DNA of 64,000 bases, from positions 3,224,001-3,288,000 of the forward strand of contig OX377202.1 of assembly GCA_947396885.1 (NCBI GenBank), in the 5' to 3' direction. Position numbers and translations under genes: made by a program. Positions 41,701 to 49,200 of the stretch are shown piece by piece (within the stretch, counting starts at the first letter, position 1; every line of letters begins with the position of its first letter). This DNA comes from Heligmosomoides polygyrus polygyrus. Taxonomy: Eukaryota; Nematoda; Chromadorea; Rhabditida; Heligmosomidae. The notes under the pieces were generated by a model. That model made no database searches and had not been told where the DNA came from. It saw nothing but the letters and a program-made list of their open reading frames with translations.

Positions 41701-43725
41701 ACCTCATGGGGTCAGGTGTTATCCCAAAGAACATTCAGTGAAAGTGACGGGCTGACTGACCGATGAGTGATGACTTGAGGTGTTCTGCCTATACGCTTGT
41801 ATTATTATAATAATATGTTTATATTATATTATATTTCTTATATTCTTTGTCCTTTGTCCTGAAAATAGAAAGGGTCTGTTCATACTCAGCGACGAGGGCG
41901 ACTGGACGTCTGGGTAGAGATAATTATCAATTTGTGTCGGGCTTTCTATCCGAACTGATCGATTCATATGCCTCGAGTACGAGCAAGTCGTACTTCTGTC
42001 GCCACGCGGTAGATCACACACTTTTATTCCAACACAACCTCAAACTTGGGTAACTAAACCGAGAAATGTTGTTTACCATAACAAATCAATAATCGACCGA
42101 TCACTACGAATGATAGAGCGTTGCAAAGTGCTGACACCTACGTGATCTAAAATAGACTACAAATCACCAAGAGTGAAAAATAATGAGGAGAGTAGGAACT
42201 GCACCATATCCTCGTTACTGCACCAATGTCGAGTGTCGAGCCCGAGCCGTCACCGAAGTTAGAGCCTGTTCATACTTCGCGACGGCAGCGAAGAGAGCGA
42301 CGAGAGCGATGCACGTGCAGCGACGAGAGCGACGGCAGCGTCGGGAAAGCATGAACAGGTGACGAGAGCGACAGACGTAATGTGGTGTACGTAATTGTAA
42401 TTGCACCAAAAGGCCAGCCAGAATGGCAGAATAAGGGCATGTTCATACTTTGCGACATCAGCGACAAGCGCGACGAGATCGCAGCGCGCATGGCGTGCGC
42501 GGCGTGCGCAGAGCGGAGAAGTATAGGCTCGAGCACACCTCGCTGCCTTTGCTGTGGCAGCAATGATAAAGGATATCAGAGGCAGCAGATCGATGATATC
42601 CTTCAATATTGCTGCCGCAGCAAAGGCAGCGAAGTGTGCTCGAGCCTAATGAACAGGCGACAGCAGCGACTGGAGCGACTAGAACGACAAGAGAGTGACA
42701 GCGCCGGCGCTCGAGTATAAACACTTTTCGGCGGCGCTCGCTCGGTTTTAATCGATACGCATGTTTTGCACGGGCGACGAGTCGCTGCTGTTGCGAAGTA
42801 TGAACAGGCTCTAAGGCCCTGTTTATACTTCGACGCCGGGCAATGCGACGCCATGTGTAGTGGCCATATTGACTGAGCGACGCGGTCGATCAATGTCGCC
42901 ACTTTACATGCCGTCGCATCGCTCGACGTCGGAAGTAGTACAAACGGGGCCTAATGGGTCGTTTAGTGTGCGCGCGACGCGCGACGCGATGCCATGTATA
43001 GTGGCCGAATTGATCAATCGCGTCGGTCGATCAATTTGGCCGCTACGCATGCATCGCGTCGCGTGTCGCGTGCACACTAAACAAGGCCTAAGAATCGTTT
43101 CCTACGAACACTAGTGTGCTGTGGTGTAATTACGTACCCTACGCTCCGCCCGTTGCCCCAGTCGCTCACGTCGCCGGCTCGAAGTATGAACAGGCAACAA
43201 GAGCGACTGAAGCGACGGGAGCGACCGCGACCGCGACGGCGCTCGAGTATGAATAGATTTCGGCGACAATCTCTCGCTTTCAATCGATTTGTATGTTTTG
43301 CACGGGCGACGAGTCGCTGTTGTCGCGAAGTATGAACAGGCCCTTATATGCACGCGTGTCAGAGCATACCATCACCACAGCGAGGCCCTAATCTGACTCA
43401 CGGTCGTGATATCGAGTTAATCGCTACCGTCGCAGACTAGGAACAAGTCCGAAAGGGGAGATGCTTTCCATCCCACGTATTTTCACAGAAATTCGCCCCA
43501 AAATCCTCGGCAACGTTCAGCGCTATATAACCACTTGCAATCGCTATCTCAATGATGTTATTTTCAGTCTGGAAGAACTTCTTTACCGTGATCGAGTCGT
43601 TCTTCGTCACATTGATCTCGACGATTCTTCTACAACCGTCGAAGTCGTCGTTCTTCGACAAGCATCCGAGCTGTCGTTCGATGACGTCGTCGCGGAATAG
43701 TCACACGAATGAGACGCCTACTTAA
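32723..43725 (+). CDS. osta: Organic solute transporter alpha / TMEM184-like protein
   Basis: Spliced CDS: 32723-32819, 33884-34038, 34097-34170, 35021-35185, 39482-39592, 39653-39722, 39766-39967, 43568-43725; 1032 bases, 343 residues plus TAA. All junctions keep phase. Introns are GT-AG; the first donor (GTCAGT) and the 43-base intron 6 are the least certain. The N-terminus has NCTNVT sequons. Hydrophobic segments lie around residues 36-60, 84-97, 110-126, 176-192, 204-224, 244-262 and 293-312, giving about seven membrane passes as in the Solute_trans_a (DUF300) family. Family-like blocks are DRRLFIVYLASTAP, MYMPRVWFLSHL, the Cys motif FCCVFPCLP (150-158), CEWMVLQAPCVRLF and VLPAIETSF. A polar Ser-rich tail follows. 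Ost-alpha relatives act in membrane solute or steroid/bile-acid transport; the substrate here is unknown. Introns 4 and 7 are packed with transposons, but the exons look intact. Confidence 0.88.
32866..33460. repeat. TIR element in transporter intron 1
   Basis: GGGATCTATCCTAGTCGGGA (about 32870) and TTAGGATAGATCCTC (about 33446) are inverse ends of a segment of about 585 bp. The same terminal words occur at 2704 and 26450. The interior has duplicated GCTCGTACTCGCT/GCTCGTGCTC phrases. No protein domain. Confidence 0.5.
33542..33823 (-). mobile_element. SINE-A copy (intron 1)
   Basis: Minus-strand copy inside transporter intron 1, 60 bases before exon 2. The body and head are diverged (GACTGCACTATCACGTG at the head end). 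Confidence 0.8.
34285..34580 (+). mobile_element. SINE-A copy (intron 3)
   Basis: Plus-strand, near-consensus copy: GGGCGCGTGCAGCGCAGTCG head, GGTTCCTGGTTCGGATTTCC B-box region, and CCTTTATCCTTTTATCC tail. Located in transporter intron 3. Confidence 0.88.
34690..34735. repeat. (TTTA)n microsatellite
   Basis: Imperfect TTTA/TTCA tetranucleotide run inside transporter intron 3. Confidence 0.85.
35405..35520 (-). mobile_element. SINE-C copy (intron 4)
   Basis: Minus-strand copy: GGTTGCGATCAAAACCCTTG tail complement, GGGACTCGAACCCCACC B-box complement, and CTTACACCAACAGCTC head complement. Confidence 0.75.
35585..35665. repeat. Short hairpin, family A-like core
   Basis: GATAGCGCGGCTTATCAAGC is followed, after a short spacer, by GCCGCGCTATCAGAGAT. 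The GGCTTATCAAGCGATATGGT words match the family A centre, but the long arms are absent; probably an internally deleted relative. Confidence 0.6.
35732..36034 (+). mobile_element. SINE-A copy (intron 4)
   Basis: Plus-strand copy with head GGGCGCGTGTAGCGCAGTCG, a four-base duplication in the body (GTCTGTCTGG) and tail CCTTTATCCTTTTATCC. Confidence 0.88.
36083..36182 (+). mobile_element. SINE-C copy (intron 4)
   Basis: AGCGCTAGTGGTGTAAGGCG head, GGTGCGGGTTCGAGTCCCGC B-box, and TTTTGATCGCAACCAAACAT tail. It lies 50 bases after a SINE-A copy. Confidence 0.75.
36436..38035 (+). mobile_element. Tc3-like transposon, apparently intact
   Basis: Exactly 1600 bp between TA dinucleotides (36434-36435, 38036-38037). 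The outer ends CACTGCGACCGGAAAGTATA and (inverse) TATACTTTCTGGTCGCAGTG match. A second, inner pair of the same motif (GACCAGAAAGTATAGGGACA at 36624; inverse at 37826-37848) gives each end two direct copies about 185 bp apart, the arrangement known from Tc3 and other IR/DR elements. Between them lies one transposase gene with a short intron. It occupies transporter intron 4 in the same orientation. Confidence 0.95.
36733..37779 (+). CDS. Tc3-type transposase (DD34E)
   Basis: Two exons, 36733-37149 and 37207-37779, give 329 residues plus TAG; this is the length I recall for Caenorhabditis Tc3A. The 57-base intron begins GC and ends TTCAG, so a GC-AG intron is proposed; unspliced reading stops within it. 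The N-terminal bipartite HTH reads MGRGSMLSIEEQAQINALRD onward, with the second domain at SGRPRLLSTRDERQIVRM. Catalytic residues: D in VIFSDEKRFNLDGPDG, D in FQQDNAPPH, and E in NPMENIWG, 34 residues after the second D. FGGGTVMVWAAF is also conserved. No premature stop or frameshift outside the intron, so the copy could be functional. Start chosen at the MGRGS methionine by analogy with Tc3A. Confidence 0.93.
38102..39349 (+). mobile_element. mariner transposon (decayed)
   Basis: Ends GGTGTCAAGAAAGTATCTGC (38104) and the inverse GCAAATACTTTCTGGACACC (39327-39346) are TIR-like, with TA after the right end. About 1.25 kb. It lies only 66 bases right of the Tc3-like element, in the same intron. 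Confidence 0.88.
38258..39276 (+). pseudogene. mariner transposase, frameshift and stop
   Basis: The N-terminus (HIRHVLLYEFESGHSGAEAY) loses frame near 38350; the other frame continues with WFERFRSRNRSLEDEPRFG. From 38467 the HTH and WLPHELSDDNRRR linker are intact until a TGA at about 38671. After it the same frame runs open to TAA at 39274: IVTGDEKWLVYVNRARR, LLHDNARPHIAKTT and HPPYSPDLAPSDYDFFRSL carry all three catalytic Asp of a DD34D enzyme. Only one frameshift and one stop are evident, so this copy is younger than the mariner at 3002-4283. Confidence 0.92.
39365..39432 (+). mobile_element. SINE-A 3' fragment
   Basis: Only the last ~70 bases: GAATGCGTGGCGCATC then GGGATTGAGTAACGCCGTCC. 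It ends 49 bases before transporter exon 5. Confidence 0.75.
40195..41455. repeat. Foldback family H copy with Penelope insertion
   Basis: Left arm from about 40200 (CATTTTCACGTTGATTTG, TTTCAAATCAAACTTGACA) and right arm to 41455 (GAAAAGTGTCCAATTCCACC). The right arm has the family words ACTATCAGTCAAATAAAAAT. Two insertions break it: unassigned repeat sequence near 40400-40550, and a Penelope end at 40688-40936. Located in transporter intron 7. Confidence 0.75.
40688..40936 (-). mobile_element. Penelope-like 3'-end fragment
   Basis: On the minus strand it matches the 3' end of the element at 15-17.5 kb: AATGAAATGGCATTTGGG, CCAGGCTCTGAAGAAGGCGA, then GCCGAAACGTAAGCC. It is flanked by likely 15-base target repeats (GATTTTTATTCGA plus two bases, 40673-40687 and 40937-40951, one mismatch). 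So this ~249 bp piece is a complete, heavily truncated insertion. Confidence 0.82.
41456..42255. other. Unassigned (transporter intron 7)
   Basis: An AT-rich (TAT/ATAA)n stretch at 41800-41840. The CCTCAAACTTGGGTAACTAA repeat near 42040 is shared with 22255. No gene. Confidence 0.4.
42256..42433. repeat. GC-rich palindrome
   Basis: GAGCCTGTTCATACTTCGCG at the left and an AGCATGAACAGG word at about 42350 to the right are inverse; GAGAGCGACGAGAGCGA words repeat in between. Same terminal style as the 42434-42812 element. Confidence 0.6.
42434..42812. repeat. TIR element hosting a nested palindrome
   Basis: Outer ends AGGGCATGTTCATACTTTGC and GCGAAGTATGAACAGGCTCT are inverse. A different palindrome (42523-42650) sits inside the left arm. 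The right half (CATGTTTTGCACGGGCGACG) recurs at 43287-43312. Confidence 0.75.
42523..42650. repeat. Nested palindrome
   Basis: TAGGCTCGAGCACACCTCGC and its inverse GAAGTGTGCTCGAGCCTAA enclose CTGCCTTTGCTGTGGCAGCA and its inverse, with GATATC near the centre. It splits the word GAAGTA|TGAACAGG of the surrounding element, so it inserted later. Confidence 0.82.
42813..42952. repeat. Palindrome, family D
   Basis: Ends AGGCCCTGTTTATACTTCGA and GACGTCGGAAGTAGTACAAACGGGGCCT (last part), with CGACGCCATGTGTAGTGGCC in the arm. Confidence 0.75.
42953..43088. repeat. Palindrome, family D variant
   Basis: TGGGTCGTTTAGTGTGCGCG and GCACACTAAACAAGGCCTAA are inverse ends. Counterpart of 1277-1408. Confidence 0.75.
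43089..43350. repeat. Partial GC-rich palindromes
   Basis: The stretch 43180-43346 repeats the right half of 42434-42812 (GAAGTATGAACAGGCAACAA, then GCACGGGCGACGAGTCGCTG, then GCGAAGTATGAACAGGCCC). The left part is unassigned. Confidence 0.6.
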
Positions 43726-44189
43726 ATTCGCCCACGAAACCTCCTCATTCGTCATTATGACCCCTCCAACTCCTTGTCCTTCAGATGTCACAGTCAGTTG
43801 CTCTGTAATATGTCCTTCTCCTCAAGCTCCCATTGTCCTCCAGCCCCGTTTAATATTGCCCTCGAACTAGTCAGTTGTCGCCGAAGGCTTTGTGTTCTCG
43901 ACGATTCCTCCCTTATCCGTGTCGCTCTGGAATCTAACCGCGCCCATATTTGTTGTACAAAGGTGTTGTTTCACGTCCCGATAGAGCAGCCATCTAGGAT
44001 TCCCGTTCAACTCAGTCTTTGTGTCTGTGTCTGTCGCTCGCCCTTCCTTCCAAAGCTAGGATTTCGCTGCTGGATCCACGGTGCAATGGTGATCAATATG
44101 ACGTGTACTGTATATGTGAGTGAAATGAAGATAACGCTGTAAAAGAATGGCTCTCCACGAATTTTGACATGGTTAATTGACACGAAAAT
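43726..44189. other. Transporter 3' flank, unassigned
   Basis: Begins just after the transporter stop codon and should contain its 3' UTR. No canonical AATAAA was found. A 122-codon open stretch (43774-44142) shows no domain. Confidence 0.4.
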
Positions 44190-44352
44190 CCACCAGAGTC
44201 GCTACCCCTCATGAAAGAACCGGAGCCACGCCTGAGTCGCAAGGAAGGCGCCAATTCATCGAACCCTTTTGTTGGTTTGGGTGAGATCTGAACTATGAAC
44301 TTTCGAGTCGAGGTGCATACGATAGCCGGCGCCACCTGCAACTGCGCTACAG
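44190..44352 (-). mobile_element. SINE-A head fragment, divergent
   Basis: Shares the body order (GCCAATTCATCGAACCC, GGTTTGGGTGAGATCTGAAC, GCGCCACCTGCAACTGCGCT) but is heavily diverged. An old copy. Confidence 0.6.
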
Positions 44353-44355
44353 CGA

Positions 44356-44503
44356 GCCTAAGCTCTAGTTTATACTTAAACCGCCACGCGGCGCGGCACC
44401 ACGATGGCCATGGATATCGATTCTTCTCGCCGCCTGATCGATATCTATCCCGACCATGATGCTGCACCGCGCAGCGGTGCAACTATAAACCAGGGCTAAG
44501 GTG
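44356..44503. repeat. Palindrome, family D-like
   Basis: GCTCTAGTTTATACTTAAAC and GCAACTATAAACCAGGGCT are inverse; GCGGCGCGGCACCA appears in the arm. Close to the nested hairpin at 8756-8894. Confidence 0.75.
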
Positions 44504-44640
44504 CAATTTATACTTCCGTCGCCCAGCGGCGCGGCGTTATGAAAACGATCAATATCGATCATCTCCGCCACTCAATCGATACGGGTAGGTTGCATAGCGC
44601 CGCGCCGCTCGGCGTCTGAAGTATATCCCGCATAAGGCGG
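44504..44640. repeat. Palindrome, family D-like
   Basis: GGTGCAATTTATACTTCCGT with GCGGCGCGGCGTT and, inverted, GCGCCGCGCCGCTCGGCG then CTGAAGTATATCCCGCAT. Abuts the previous hairpin. Confidence 0.7.
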
Positions 44641-45239
44641 TTTTTATACTTCTCAAGAACCGCTCAGTCTCAGCTCATCGCGCCGCGCCCATTCGTTCTA
44701 TGGCACCACTCACGGAGCGCCTCACACACTGGGAGAGGTGACCTGCAGGTGAAAATGGCGTTTTTTAACGTCACGGATGACCTGTGGGAGCTGTTTTGGA
44801 GAGGAGTTTCAATGGGCGGTCTACTACCGGTGATTTCGCCGCTCGCCTGAGACGTTGGTCACCCGGTCATCTGTACGTCTTCAACCACTCACCTGTACGT
44901 CGAAATCAGCTCGTCTAGCTGTGCTCGGTCAGTTCACCCATTTTTCACCTGCGGGTGAACTCGCTCAGTGTCTGAGGCAATTCTCTAAAATTCCGTCAAA
45001 TGAGGTGTTTTACGGCGGCGAAGTAAGAATGCGATGGGGCGGCGCCGAGCAGCGCGGTTGCCCCATCGCATAATCTATGCCAAAGTGGCTCAACCACCGG
45101 CCCGTGCGTTCTGCGGCGCGACGACTAATCGAATACAGTACCCGTCAAATGAGGTGTTTTCTGGCGACGAAGTATAAATGCTACAGGGTGTCGCCAGGCG
45201 GCGTGAAAAATCGATTCCTATGCCGATGATGATGAGGTC
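44641..45239. other. Unassigned with repeat scraps
   Basis: The phrase GTCAAATGAGGTGTTTTACGGCGGCGAAGTA near 44995 is repeated near 45146, about 150 bases apart. No gene recognised. Confidence 0.45.
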
Positions 45240-45383
45240 GCGGCCCCGTTTATACTTTCGACGCCGAGCGACGCGACGACATGTAAAATGGCCAAATTGA
45301 TCGTACGCGTCGCTCAATCGATATGACCACCACGCGTGGCGTCGCGTCGCTCTGTGTCGAAGTATAAACGAGGCCTAAGGCCG
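45240..45383. repeat. Palindrome, family D
   Basis: Ends CGGCCCCGTTTATACTTTCG and GTCGAAGTATAAACGAGGCC, with CGAGCGACGCGACGACATGT in the left arm. Best-preserved family D copy in the intergenic region. Confidence 0.82.
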
Positions 45384-46252
45384 TGCAAGTATGAATAATC
45401 GATATCTGTGCCGATCATCGTGCCATTCCACGCGACTGCCTAAGTGTATACTATGCCTAAGACACTCTTTATCACATGATAACAACCAGGATGTGTCTAG
45501 TTTATGACGATTTTTGGCAATTTTTCTTACGATTTACGATATTTTGGGCCGTAGATCGTAAATTTTCGTAAACGTGACTCTTGATCTACATGCAACTGGC
45601 GTCCAAATGACGATCGATGTAGCCCATAGCCCACTCTAAGGGTATCCACTAATAATCCTTTACTGGCCCAGCGCGATTACTTTCGATGATCGCGGCTCTT
45701 CGGTTGTATTCCGCACTTTAATGCAAAATCGAGGCCACTCAAGGCAAGTTACGACTGTTTACTCGAGGCTTCTGGTTTTCAAGGATGCAAATCGCGAGCT
45801 CTGCCGGGATTACGGTATGGTGGAGTGTTTGAACCTAAGTTGGCTCTATCTAAGCGCCGCACCCTGTCCACTATCCAGCACACAGTAAACTCGGCAACTG
45901 TGAAGCGTGCGACACCATTCTTCGAGAAAATCAGCTCCATCTCTCCAGAGAACACTACAACGTCAAGAGAATTTCGCAAATTCATTCAACTCACAACAGT
46001 CAACACGCACAAAGACATCCAACAATTAGGAAACTGCAGCTGTAACACAAGTTCTCACCAAATATTAACGACGGATGATTAAAAATCAACTGATAATAGT
46101 TGTCTAACTCGATGATGATGATGATGATAAGAAAACGAAACCGACTCGTATCCAGCACAAATAGATCATTTTTAAGAAGTAAATGTAAACCATAGATGTA
46201 AAAGAGAAGAGAATGTCTACATGCACCCCTTGTGAGTATAGCGAACTCAGTC
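45384..46252. other. Intergenic, between convergent genes
   Basis: Contains the tiar-1 3' flank. A (GAT)n run lies at 46111-46130. Open stretches of 68 (minus, 45779-45985) and 85 codons (plus, 45825-46082) overlap each other; neither has a recognisable domain. Confidence 0.4.
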
Positions 46253-49200
46253 TTAACGATTTCCATTTGCTCCGGCTGATCCCGGTTGTCCAGCGCCTCC
46301 CTGTTGCTGCTGCCAGTAGCTGCAAAACAAATCGGTTAGAATATGTTCTCAAACTGGTTGGAATGCCCCAGGTAATCGCATATGCCAACATAAATGGCGG
46401 TTATTGTTCGCTACTCGAAGAAAACCGCTAAATAAGCGCAGAGGATTCGCAACGCTTGCCTGATGTTATGAGTTTTCTGTCGCTAGCGGGTGAGAGTCCA
46501 TATTTCATCTGTATTTCACTATTTCAGAGAATTTTCACGACAGTGCATTTTCACAACGATGGTGCTTCACAATTTTGGGCCTACGATACGGTTTTTTGCC
46601 GAAACCCTCTCTACGCGAAAGCCAATATCATTAATCGTGGCCTTCTTGATAGACGCAGTACAAAGCCGTTGCTCAGTCCAGCGGTGTGGTAATAACGGCA
46701 ACCACAGTTCACCGATGAAATTCCACAGCAGTTAACTGCTTAATTTCTGAATGAGTCAAAACTTCGACGGAGATCAGACAACCCTTCAGGACTGCTTCAG
46801 CTCAATCGCGGAAATGAGTTCCAATATACCATCTTCACGTCAAAATGAACATTTTCAAGTCAAGTTGTGTAACGTGGAAATGAGTTCAAATGAAATGTAA
46901 CGTGGAAATGAGTTCCAATATACCATCTTCACGTCAAAATGAACATTTTCAAGTCAAGTTGGACACTCTTCTAGGAATGCCTGAGGCTTTTAAAGTCCAA
47001 CTGAACATCTTCCAAACGAAAACAAGCGTCTTCCAGATTAAACTATTCTCCTCCGTAAAACTACGACTTTTTTGATCCTCCTACCGCCATTTCAAGCAGT
47101 GAACACACTGCTTGATATTTTTATAAAGTATTTTATTTTTCAAAAAAGAACATTGTGGTTTAAGGCGTATTCTCGAGAGCAGAGCAATTTTTAATGTGTT
47201 AAAGGAAAGGTTCGCGCCTTGCGCTTCTCTTGCCCGTAGTGATTTTCGCCACGGGCCGGATTCATCAACGACTTACGTAGCTTTACCGGAGAATTGTAAG
47301 CGAAAAACTCAGATAACGCGGCTCATCAAGCGATATTGTGAGCGATAAACCGCGTTATCTGAGCTTTTCGTTTACAATTCTCCGTTAAAGTTACGTGAGT
47401 CGTTATTGAATCCGGCTCAAAATTGGTAGGTTGTAGACGCTGCTTGAGATTGCTAAGGCCTTTGTTATACCACCGCTCACCCCGAGCCACGCCTAATGAT
47501 ATGCTCCCATATCGATCCCACCCCGATCGGTATGGGAGCATATCATTAGGCGCCGCTCGGGATGAGCGCTGGTATAACAAAGGCCTAAAGGTAAGAGAAG
47601 ATGTGTATTCTATACAATCGTTTTTGTTGTTCCTTTGACCACGCAAACAAAATTTTCGCTATCAATCAAATTAAAGTCGCGACAAGTGCAAGGCGCAACC
47701 TTTTTAGCACGAAAACTGCAGCTCCCGGCACCTTTAAACAAGTCCATTACTTTCTCCAGAAAAATAAAACTTGTAAAAGATTTCAAACAATGTATTTATT
47801 CATTGTGAATTAGAAAATTCCAGAGAACGCCACAGTTATTTCTCCAGGACACAAATTTACTCCAACCTTCTTTTAGAGTCTCTAGACTAATCTGTAAGAC
47901 TCGTTTTGATTTGGAAGATGTTCAACCGATTTGGACAACGCCAACATTGCTTAAATTGTCTTAAGCGGTTTGAAAGGTATCCTGTTTATCGCGAAAATGT
48001 ATAGAATATTCCCTTCGCCAAATCAGTACAGGACTTGACATTATGTCGCAACATGCCAACGATGTAGCTCGATACAGCCCATCTCGACAATTGTTGCTCC
48101 ATCCCCAACTCAATCAGTTCTGCTGCTGGCGGAATTTCATTGGTGAACTATATTTACCATTCCAGTTTACCGTTTTCCGTTTCACTTAGCAGCTACGTTC
48201 TATGCGCGTGAATCAAAAAATCACTAACATTTCGGGATTAGGGATAATCAGTTGTAAGAGTCGGTGGACAACACAAACGAACAATATGACCCACACGCCG
48301 CTTACCTAGCCCACTGCTGCATGACCTGTGGGTTGCTGTAGTATTGTGCGTAGTAGTTGTAGTACTGCTGATGTGCCTGAGCAGCTGCCGCAACGGCTGC
48401 CCCTCCAGGGCCGCCGGCAGGCGCTGGAGCTCCGTAGCCGCTGTTGCCAGTGGCCTGTCCGCCGTATCCATACGCGCCCTGTCCATAGTTGCTGTAGCCT
48501 TGCTGACGTTTCTCCGACTGAAACGACAACGAAAACGATGAAGGTCGCGGAAAACTCGCACAGATAGGTGCTTTGAAACTGAAACGTACATCACTTGTCT
48601 TTCCCCACGAGCAGCGGATCGTGTTGCCGCCAAGATCTCCTCCGTTCATCGTTAGAATCGCTCGGCAGGCACAGTCCTTCGAGTCGAACTTCACGAACGC
48701 GTACCCTTGGACTTTGAAGATGCGCACTTCAAGAATGCGGCCAAATCTCCCGAAAGCTTCCCGAATATCCTCTTCTAAAAAGCCTAACAATTAGCGTAAA
48801 CAACAACTGTGTAGTGACCCGATCATGGGCTTAAACGCCAGTTTTCAGAGCTCAGGCCGACCCTCTTTGGGATCTGACTGAGCTCCGAAAAGCTGGTGGT
48901 TGGCAAATAAAGATCTAATGTAGCGAAAATTTCCCAGTTTCTCCACAAATTTTGAAACAATTCCAGCCGAAGGCATAGATATACATCTTCGCTCAGAATT
49001 CCTCCGTCAGCTTCAGAAGGAAAACGCACCGCACACTCCGCCGGCCACATTTCCCACATAGACGGAAGTGTTATCCGGAGTGGTCATGTTGAAAATGTCG
49101 TCGTAGGTCTTCTCATTCGACGCCGGCTGGTCTCCACCTCCCTGTCCAGGCTTGCGCGTCGCCCAGTTGGTGCGAATCGTACGACGACCAAGCCATTGGC

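Larger units (their letters stand above)
46820..47990. repeat. Foldback family H copy in tiar-1 intron 10
   Basis: Arm words CACGTCAAAATGAACATTTT and TTTTAAAGTCCAACTGAAC on the left, and TATCAATCAAATTAAAGTCG then GTTTTGATTTGGAAGATG on the right. A 90-base direct duplication lies at its left end (46815 and 46905 starts). Two other palindromes (47253-47418, 47454-47589) are inserted in the centre. Confidence 0.65.

Noticed and set aside
42215..42902. Arg/Ala/Ser-rich frames of about 90-115 codons on both strands
   Set aside because: They arise from GCGACGAGAGCGACG-like words in palindromic elements; no domain, and symmetric on both strands.
43461..43700. 79-codon gene in the frame starting MLSIPRIF
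   Set aside because: The acceptor at 43567 and the phase of exon 7 select another frame, giving a membrane segment and tail with TAA at 43723.
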